11,814 bases of DNA from Ignavibacteria bacterium (GTDB lineage: Bacteria; Bacteroidota; Ignavibacteria; Ignavibacteriales; Ignavibacteriaceae): NCBI GenBank assembly GCA_029863735.1, contig JAOTUT010000025.1:1-11814 (forward strand). The letters are read 5' to 3'. Both the position numbers and the translations under genes were made by a program. This document shows positions 6,736-11,814 of the stretch, in pieces (position 1 is the first letter of the stretch; every line of letters begins with the position of its first letter). The notes under the pieces were generated by a model, which worked only from the letters and a program-made list of their open reading frames with translations, made no database searches and had not been told where the DNA came from.

Positions 6736-8088
6736 ATGAAACCAATTTCTCTATTACTTATTATTATTTTTTTAATAGTATCAATTCAATTGTTCTCACA
6801 GGTTAAAGCTGGCGCGGAAGCCCTAGGAACTCAGACTTATGACAAGTATGAGAAGCCAGAGTTCTGCGGAACATCCTGCCACACAGATTTTTACCAGCAG
6901 TGGAAACAGACAATGATGTCGCAGGCATATACGCACCACTGGGATGAGATTGAATATTTTAAACTGGCAGTTCCTCATGCAGAAAAAGATGAAAAAGTTG
7001 CAGAAGTAAGAGCTGGCTGCAACGGTTGTCACGCTCCAATTGCTTTTCTTGCAGGAGATGTTCCTCCACCCAAACCCGAAATGAACTCAAGAGCTAATGA
7101 ATCTGTTCCCTGCGATCTCTGTCACACTATCACCGGATTTGAAGGAGATACTCCTTACAACTTCAATTTTATTTCAAGTCCCGGAAATGTAAAGTATGGA
7201 CCAAGAGGAACAGGTGAGTCACCAGAACACGAAATTCAGAAATCAGAGTTCCTACAAACTGCAGAATTCTGTGGTGCCTGTCATAATGAAATGAGTCCTT
7301 TCGGAGTATGGGTAAAATCAACTCATCTGGAATGGAAGGAGGGGCCTTACTCGAAAGAAGGAGTGCAGTGCCAGAACTGCCACATGACACAGGCGGAAGG
7401 GTTATCTGCTGATATGGGTGAAAAATATCCCGATGTTTGGCAGCATCTTTTTCATGGTGCACACGATCCCGGAAAAATTCGAGGCACAATTGAGCTGAGG
7501 ATTCATCCCGATATTAGAGAAGCTGAACCTCTTGAAGTTATTAGATTCACAGTTGCACTATTCAACCAGAAGACGGGGCACAAATTTCCAACTGGTTCTG
7601 TCGAGGACAGAATTGTATGGATGCATGTGGAAGCTGTCGATGCGGAAGGAAAAGTTTATCATTTGCCGGTTGATAAAAAGGGATTTGAAGGTGAAGAATA
7701 TACAATCGGTGCAGATGTTCTTGCATATCAGGATATGGCTATTGCTCTTGACGATCCGAACTTCAAAGGAGTTCAGAGAGATGGAATTCCAATTGGTGAC
7801 AGAATTTTCCGCAAACCATATTTTGATCCGCAGGGAAGAATGACAATCCAGCAATGGAATACCGCATCACAGGGAGTTGACTATCGGCTTGGACCAAGAG
7901 AAACAAAACTGGAAACACTAACTTTTACTATTCCCGCAGATGCAGCTCCGGGTATAATGAAAGTGACAGCAGTTTTAAATTATCAAAAACTTGTTAAACC
8001 TGTTGCTGATTTTCTTGGTGTGCCAGAGGATGAATCCGAAATAATTAAAGTTAATGATCACTCAACTTATGTAACAGTGCTTCCTTGA
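6736..8088 (+). CDS. Periplasmic multiheme cytochrome c (c554-like), four CxxCH plus one CX3CH
   Basis: The 450-residue protein has a signal peptide (MKPISLLLIIIFLIVSIQLF, cleavage near SQ). It carries four canonical heme c motifs: CNGCH (95-99), CDLCH (126-130), CGACH (179-183) and CQNCH (212-216). A first motif, CGTSCH (44-49), has three residues between the cysteines. The context EFCGTSCHTDFYQQWKQTMM resembles the opening of cytochrome c554-type domains, and GHKFPTG in the C-terminal half is a common motif of such cytochromes. Residues after about 250 form a beta-rich domain without hemes. It should carry electrons in the periplasm; donor and acceptor are not shown. ATG 6736 is chosen because GGAGGG sits 4 bases upstream; the in-frame ATG at 6724 would bury that site. 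The next gene is a heme-bearing porin-like protein, so the two may form an envelope electron-transfer unit. Confidence 0.9.
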   Translation: MKPISLLLIIIFLIVSIQLFSQVKAGAEALGTQTYDKYEKPEFCGTSCHTDFYQQWKQTMMSQAYTHHWDEIEYFKLAVPHAEKDEKVAEVRAGCNGCHAPIAFLAGDVPPPKPEMNSRANESVPCDLCHTITGFEGDTPYNFNFISSPGNVKYGPRGTGESPEHEIQKSEFLQTAEFCGACHNEMSPFGVWVKSTHLEWKEGPYSKEGVQCQNCHMTQAEGLSADMGEKYPDVWQHLFHGAHDPGKIRGTIELRIHPDIREAEPLEVIRFTVALFNQKTGHKFPTGSVEDRIVWMHVEAVDAEGKVYHLPVDKKGFEGEEYTIGADVLAYQDMAIALDDPNFKGVQRDGIPIGDRIFRKPYFDPQGRMTIQQWNTASQGVDYRLGPRETKLETLTFTIPADAAPGIMKVTAVLNYQKLVKPVADFLGVPEDESEIIKVNDHSTYVTVLP

Positions 8089-8095
8089 ATAAATC

Positions 8096-8116
8096 ATGCC
8101 GGACTTGTTCCGGCAT
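8096..8116. repeat. Short intergenic hairpin, CTTGT-loop family, copy 3
   Basis: ATGCCGGA-CTTGT-TCCGGCAT is a perfect 8-bp stem with the 5-base loop CTTGT. It begins 8 bases after the multiheme cytochrome stop and could terminate its mRNA, but no T-tract follows (CTCTGAAC). The loop and adjoining bases match the elements at 1351-1369 and, on the minus strand, 1401-1419, while the stem sequence differs with pairing kept. Confidence 0.6.
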
Positions 8117-8129
8117 CTCTGAACTAAAT

Positions 8130-8197
8130 ATCAGATTGAGCCTGTCGAAATCTGATAAGTATTTGGAAAAGTCACCCTTCGACAGGCTCAGGGTGAC
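8130..8197. repeat. Paired hairpins sharing an inverted 13-base core (TGAGCCTGTCGAA)
   Basis: Left hairpin: ATCAGATT (8130-8137) pairs with AATCTGAT (8149-8156). Right hairpin: GTCACCC (8171-8177) pairs with GGGTGAC (8191-8197). The core TGAGCCTGTCGAA (8137-8149), mostly the left loop, is the exact reverse complement of TTCGACAGGCTCA (8178-8190), the right loop. The two can therefore pair with each other or each fold alone. From general knowledge, CCTTCGACAGGCTCAGGGTGA is a short repeat seen widely scattered in bacterial intergenic DNA. It sits between two cytochrome genes and may affect read-through or mRNA processing. Confidence 0.7.
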
Positions 8198-8223
8198 AGT
8201 GGAGAAAAATTCAGAGGTTTAAA

Positions 8224-9402
8224 ATGAAAAACACATTTACACTTACAATTTTATCTTTTATAATTCTTACATTTTTAACAAATGATGTTTTTGCAATTCC
8301 TGCATTTGCAAGAAAATATAATATGTCTTGTAAAACCTGTCATTCACCTTTCCCTTCTCTCAAAGCTTACGGAGATGAATTTGCAGGAAACGGATTTCAA
8401 CTTAAAGATAAAGATGCACCACGCTATTATGTCGAAACAGGCGATGAAGAATTATCTCTCATCAGAGACTTACCTCTTGCTCTGCGATTTGAAGGTTATG
8501 TTACCTACAATATCCGAAACAGTGACAGGACCGACTTTACGGCTCCCTGGATTTTGAAGTTACTCTCAGGTGGTGCAATTACCAAAGATATAGCATATTA
8601 TTTTTACTTTTTCTTTAGTGAGAGAGGAGAAATTGCAGGCATTGAAGATGCTTTTTTAATGTTCAATGATTTATTCAGTACTGAACTGGACTTTATGATA
8701 GGTCAATACCAGGTATCTGACCCACTATTTAAAAGAGAGCTTCGCTTAACATTTGATGATTATATGATTTACATTGTCCGTCCTGGTTACTCGAATATAA
8801 ATCTTACCTACGACAGAGGAGTGATGTTTAATTATGGTTTTGATGCAGGCACTAATATAAACGTTCAGATACTAAACGGAACAGGCATTGGTGAGGCAAC
8901 ACTTTTCAGGTCTTTTGATAAGGATAAATATAAAAATGTATTTGCTGCAATTTCGCAGGATATAGGAGAACATTTTCGCTTAGGCGTTTCTGGTTATTAT
9001 GGCAATGAACTGATTGAGAACCCTGATACTGCATATAATGCAACCAACGAACTTTGGATGGCTGGTATTGATGCATCGGCTTCAGCCGGACCACTGGAAC
9101 TTAATCTTCAGTACGTTGAAAGAAGAGATAAGAATCCCTATGTAATGTTTACTCCAGAAGAGGTTCAGACAAGAGGCGGGTTAGCAGAACTTATCTATCG
9201 ACCTTCTGGTGATGAGAGCAAGTGGTACAGTGTACTGCTTTACAATAATGTAAAATCTGATGACAAATTGATCGAATGGGAATCATTAGCGTTTCATCTT
9301 GGTTATCTTGTAAGAAGAAACATCAGGCTAGTTGGAGAATATTCGTATAATATACACGAAAAATTTGGAAGGATTGGTGCCGGCTTTATAGCTGCTTTCT
9401 GA
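8224..9402 (+). CDS. Monoheme cytochrome c fused to a porin-like outer-membrane beta-barrel
   Basis: The 392-residue protein has a signal peptide (about 1-24, ending DVFA). PAFARKYNMSCKTCHSPFP follows, with one heme c motif CKTCH at 36-40. Proteins that open with this FARKY-xx-C-xx-CH segment right after the signal and continue as a barrel are a recurrent group in metal- and nitrogen-respiring bacteria. From about residue 75 on there are repeated amphipathic strands rich in Tyr, Phe and Asp (RFEGYVTYN, GVMFNYGFD, RLGVSGYYGNE, RLVGEYSYNI). The last residues, GAGFIAAF, end in Phe as barrels do. The likely site is the outer membrane with the heme on the periplasmic side, passing electrons to or from the multiheme cytochrome encoded just upstream; direction and partner are inference. 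AGAGG (8213-8217) sits 6 bases before the ATG. Confidence 0.82.
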   Translation: MKNTFTLTILSFIILTFLTNDVFAIPAFARKYNMSCKTCHSPFPSLKAYGDEFAGNGFQLKDKDAPRYYVETGDEELSLIRDLPLALRFEGYVTYNIRNSDRTDFTAPWILKLLSGGAITKDIAYYFYFFFSERGEIAGIEDAFLMFNDLFSTELDFMIGQYQVSDPLFKRELRLTFDDYMIYIVRPGYSNINLTYDRGVMFNYGFDAGTNINVQILNGTGIGEATLFRSFDKDKYKNVFAAISQDIGEHFRLGVSGYYGNELIENPDTAYNATNELWMAGIDASASAGPLELNLQYVERRDKNPYVMFTPEEVQTRGGLAELIYRPSGDESKWYSVLLYNNVKSDDKLIEWESLAFHLGYLVRRNIRLVGEYSYNIHEKFGRIGAGFIAAF

Positions 9403-9431
9403 GTAGTGAATTTATAGTTGCTGTTTGTTGT

Positions 9432-9461
9432 TTGTTCATTCGACTTATTTAGTTACGTTTG
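9432..9461 (+). promoter_or_regulatory. Bacteroidota-type promoter for the desaturase gene
   Basis: TTG (9432-9434), a 19-base spacer, and TACGTTTG (9454-9461) match the Bacteroidota vegetative promoter form TTG-N19-TAnnTTTG exactly. Transcription would begin a few bases downstream, near 9468, about 20 bases before the desaturase start. The preceding cytochrome gene ends only 29 bases upstream of it. Confidence 0.6.
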
Positions 9462-9490
9462 TACAATAAGAGAATTAGCGAGGAATGAAA

Positions 9491-10449
9491 ATGGATTTTC
9501 AATATTCAAATTTACCCGAGCCACATAAGGAAAGAACCAAGCAAATACTTAAAGCTCATCCTGAAGTAAGAAATCTGATTGGAAGAAACCCAATCAGTGC
9601 AGTCATCACACTTTTTGTTGTTGCTTTACAGTTTGTTATTGCTTACCTGTTAGCAGATCAAGCCTGGTGGTTGACAAAATTATTGCAGCATTTTTTATTG
9701 GCGCTTTTGCTGACCATAATCTTTTTGTTCTCATTCACGAAGCTTCTCATAATTTAATTTTTAAGAATAGAACTCTCAATACAATATTTGGAATAATTGC
9801 AGACCTGCCGAAAGTTGTTCCAAGTTACGTTTCATTCAAAGCCTATCATCTGAAGCATCATTCTTTTCAAGGAGATTATTATCTTGATGCGGATCTTGCC
9901 AGCAAGTGGGAAGCGAGTCTTATTGGAAATACTTTTGTAGGAAAAATGTTGTGGGAATTATTCTTTCCATTCTTTCAGGCACTTAGAACCATCCGGTTGA
10001 AAGAAATTGAGTTTATGAATGCTTGGGTTATCATAAACTGGATTGTTGTTTTTGCTGTTGATGCATTAATAATTATTTACTTCGGATGGACTGCATTTCT
10101 CTATTTAGTTTTTTCACTTGTCTTTTCAATCGGGCTTCATCCTCTTGGTGCAAGATGGATACAAGAACATTTTCTCGTTGCTCCTCCGCAGGAAACTTAC
10201 AGTTACTATGGTCTGTTAAATATTCCATCGTTGAATGTTGGTTATCATAACGAACATCACGACTTTCCTTCAGTGCCCTGGAACAATCTTCCTCAATTAA
10301 AAAAAACCGCACCCGAATTTTACGACACACTTGTCTATCATAAATCCTGGGTCAAGCTCTGGCTTAAATTTCTGTTCGATCCCAGGCTGTCTCTTTACTC
10401 AAGAATGGTTAGAACAAATAGAACTGGACTTCAGGTTTCTGCGGAGTAA
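9491..10449 (+). CDS. DES1-like sphingolipid delta-4 desaturase, interrupted by a -1 frameshift
   Basis: Two frames together encode one protein of about 319 residues, close to the 323 of human DES1 (dihydroceramide desaturase). Frame 1 runs from 9491 to about 9670 (MDFQYSNLPEPHKERTKQIL to the Ala-Trp-Trp near 9661-9670). Frame 2 continues from about 9670 to 10449. Joined numbering gives the three His boxes HEASH (83-87), HLKHH (120-124) and HNEHH (253-257). The stretches ETYSYYG, NVGYHNEHHDFP and SLYSRM are family hallmarks. Such enzymes are di-iron membrane proteins that introduce a trans double bond into a sphingoid or fatty acyl chain. The join is at CCTGGTGGTTGACA; adding one G after TGGTGG would restore the frame. 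Uncorrected, frame 1 stops at 9757 with none of the His boxes. This may be a sequencing error or a recent mutation. AGGA 9481-9484 favours ATG 9491 over ATG 9485. Confidence 0.85.
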
Positions 10450-10661
10450 TTTCAGGAAAATTGCAACTTCTCAATAGTTGCCCATCCTATCTAATTCACT
10501 TCTCGAAATTAGGAATCTGCAAAACTCTCATCTTCTTAAAACTGACAATTGAACCCTCGATTTTAGCCTAAAATCCTTTTAATACAAGGGGTTCCGATGG
10601 CATATATGTTGTCAAAACTATATTAAAAATTAAATCCCACTTCATTTTGAAAGCTTAGAAA
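10450..10661 (+). promoter_or_regulatory. Intergenic region before the oxidoreductase operon
   Basis: These 212 bases hold no gene. Two weak hairpins are visible: GCAACT/AGTTGC (10463-10481) and GATTTTA-GCC-TAAAATC (10559-10575), the latter followed by CTTTTAATAC. Either could end the desaturase mRNA, but neither is GC-rich. A sigma-54-like spacing, TGGCAT-N5-TTGTC, lies at 10598-10613, about 50 bases before the ferredoxin start. It departs from consensus at three positions, so it is a low-grade candidate. Confidence 0.3.
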
Positions 10662-10901
10662 ATGATTAAAGGAACAGTAAAAATTGATGGCGTGATTTGC
10701 AAAGGCTGCGAGCTTTGCATTATCTCATGTCCGCAAGATGGACTTCGACTCTCCGCACATTTCAACGATAAGGGCTACCGCTTTGTTGAACTGATCGAAG
10801 ACAACTGTACGGGATGTACTAACTGTGCACTTGTTTGTCCCGAAGCAGCTATCACAGTTTACAGGCAGCCCAAGCCAGCAAAAAAAGTTGCTGCTAAATA
10901 G
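10662..10901 (+). CDS. 2-oxoacid:ferredoxin oxidoreductase, ferredoxin-like (2x[4Fe-4S]) subunit
   Basis: The 79-residue protein is a compact two-cluster ferredoxin. Cluster motif 1 is C13-x2-C16-x2-C19-x3-C23-P. Cluster motif 2 is C49-x2-C52-x2-C55-x3-C59-P. Length and spacing are typical of the small delta-type subunit of VOR/KOR/POR enzymes, which carries electrons from the thiamine-containing catalytic core to free ferredoxin. The C-terminus is a Lys/Ala-rich tail (PAKKVAAK). It lies 39 bases upstream of the alpha subunit in the same direction, which identifies it as a subunit rather than a free ferredoxin. The ribosome binding site is weak. The cytoplasm is the expected site. Confidence 0.9.
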   Translation: MIKGTVKIDGVICKGCELCIISCPQDGLRLSAHFNDKGYRFVELIEDNCTGCTNCALVCPEAAITVYRQPKPAKKVAAK

Positions 10902-10940
10902 TGAGTTCATCTTTACAGAAAAAAATTTTAAGGTGCTATA

Positions 10941-11814
10941 ATGGAAGAGAATAAAAATAAAACAAGCGAAGCCAAGCTGATGAAAGGCAATGAAGCACTT
11001 GCCGAAGCAGCCATCCGTGCTGATATAGATGCTTACTTTGGATATCCTATTACTCCACAATCAGAAATTTTAGAATACCTTGAAAGAGAAATTCCAAAAC
11101 GTCACGGGTTAGTTTTACAGGCAGAGAGTGAGATAGCATCAATTAATATGATTTACGGTGCCGCAGGTGCAGGCGCAAGAGTAATGACTTCTTCATCTGG
11201 TCCAGGAATTAGTTTGATGCAGGAAGGACTTTCTTACCTTGCTTCTGCCCAACTTCCTTGTTTAGTTGTGAATGTTGTTCGCGGGGGCCCAGGTCTTGGA
11301 ACGATTCAACCATCGCAGGGAGATTATTTCCAGGCGACCAAAGGCGGCGGACACGGAGATTATCATTTAATTGTTTTAGCTCCCGCATCAGTTCAGGAAA
11401 TGGCTGACTTTGTTTTTGATGGATTCCGACTTGCAGAAAAGTACCGCAATCCTGCAATGATTTTAACTGATGGCGCACTCGGACAGATGATGGAAAAAGT
11501 TATTCTTCCGGAAGAAGGTTCGCTAAAGAAAATAAAAACACCGTGGGCAACTACCGGCAAACCAAAAGAAAGAGACCACAACATTATCACCTCACTTTTT
11601 ATTAAGCCTGAAGAGATGGAAGAAGTAAATCATCAGTTGCAGGAAAAGTATAAGAAAGTACAGAGCGAAGTAAGGTTTGAAGAAATACAAACGAAGGATG
11701 CTGAAATTCTTTTAGTTGCTTTTGGATTGTCATCTCGCATTTGTCAGAAGACAGTTGATCTTGGAAGAGAAAAAGGAATCAAGATTGGATTGCTCAGACC
11801 AATCACTCTCTATC
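10941..11814 (+). CDS. vorB: 2-oxoacid:ferredoxin oxidoreductase alpha subunit, VorB-type (3' truncated)
   Basis: The open frame runs from ATG 10941 to the window end, giving 291 residues of a protein usually around 350-380. Family marks are KGNEALAEAAIRA (15-27), GYPITPQSE (34-42), LQAESEIASINMIYGAA (59-75), MTSSSGPGISLMQEG (82-96) and then RGGPGLGTIQPSQGDYFQAT. The last part (AEILLVAFGLSSR) starts the second alpha domain. This subunit pairs with a TPP-binding beta subunit, expected just downstream, to decarboxylate branched-chain 2-oxoacids or 2-oxoglutarate to acyl-CoA with reduced ferredoxin, or the reverse. VorB is the closest family by motif; a KorA role cannot be excluded without the partner genes. 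An AAGG at about 10930-10933 precedes the ATG by 7 bases. Confidence 0.9.
   Translation, partial: MEENKNKTSEAKLMKGNEALAEAAIRADIDAYFGYPITPQSEILEYLEREIPKRHGLVLQAESEIASINMIYGAAGAGARVMTSSSGPGISLMQEGLSYLASAQLPCLVVNVVRGGPGLGTIQPSQGDYFQATKGGGHGDYHLIVLAPASVQEMADFVFDGFRLAEKYRNPAMILTDGALGQMMEKVILPEEGSLKKIKTPWATTGKPKERDHNIITSLFIKPEEMEEVNHQLQEKYKKVQSEVRFEEIQTKDAEILLVAFGLSSRICQKTVDLGREKGIKIGLLRPITLY

Noticed and set aside
7532..7843. Plus-strand open frame inside the multiheme cytochrome gene
   Set aside because: It is out of frame with a well-supported gene and has no recognisable features.
9664..9685. Programmed -1 ribosomal frameshift in the desaturase
   Set aside because: No X-XXY-YYZ slippery heptamer is found at the switch (ACA-AAA-TTA does not fit) and no clear stimulatory structure follows.
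9667..10449. Desaturase C-terminal frame as an independent gene starting at GTG 9667
   Set aside because: No ribosome binding site precedes the GTG, and the upstream frame supplies the missing family N-terminus; a frameshifted single gene explains both better.

Overview
The window is about 11.8 kb of AT-rich, densely coding bacterial DNA with no mobile element, rRNA, tRNA or CRISPR array visible. It suggests a Gram-negative, probably anaerobic or microaerobic member of the Bacteroidota/Ignavibacteriota/Chlorobi side of the tree. The evidence is two outer-membrane beta-barrel type proteins, a lipoprotein with an LLAC lipobox, periplasmic multiheme cytochromes, a ferredoxin-dependent 2-oxoacid oxidoreductase, a sigma-54 activator and one promoter of the Bacteroidota TTG-N19-TAnnTTTG form. 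The assignment is inference from style and gene content.

Left block (1-1337, plus strand): the 3' end of a secreted Asp/Gly-rich protein with a DxDGDG calcium-loop motif, followed closely by an outer-membrane beta-barrel protein. Middle block (1431-4819, minus strand): a two-gene operon encoding a membrane sensor histidine kinase and an NtrC-type sigma-54 response regulator, overlapping by ATGA. Divergent from it (5102-6482, plus strand) lie a secreted protein with Asp-rich thrombospondin-type-3-like loops, which resembles the truncated gene at position 1, and a DUF2202 ferritin-like lipoprotein. The divergent intergenic region carries a good but imperfect sigma-54 -24/-12 element. This layout (kinase-regulator pair divergent from a small secreted metal-binding-like protein, sigma-54 site between) recalls ZraPSR-type envelope-stress systems and is the best candidate here for an undescribed regulated module.

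Right block: a periplasmic multiheme cytochrome c (6736-8088, four CxxCH plus one unusual CX3CH motif) is followed by a monoheme cytochrome fused to a porin-like barrel (8224-9402), a plausible electron-transfer pair at the envelope. Between them sits a cluster of hairpin-forming intergenic repeats. Next comes a homologue of the sphingolipid delta-4 (dihydroceramide) desaturase DES1, split by a single -1 frameshift (9491-10449), behind a Bacteroidota-like promoter. The window ends in a 2-oxoacid:ferredoxin oxidoreductase operon: a two-cluster ferredoxin subunit and a VorB-type alpha subunit that runs off the end.

Two families of short dispersed hairpins are visible in intergenic DNA. One has a conserved CTTGT-like loop and covarying stems (1351-1369, 1401-1419, 8096-8116). 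The other is an inverted 13-base core, TGAGCCTGTCGAA, set in two different stems (8130-8197).
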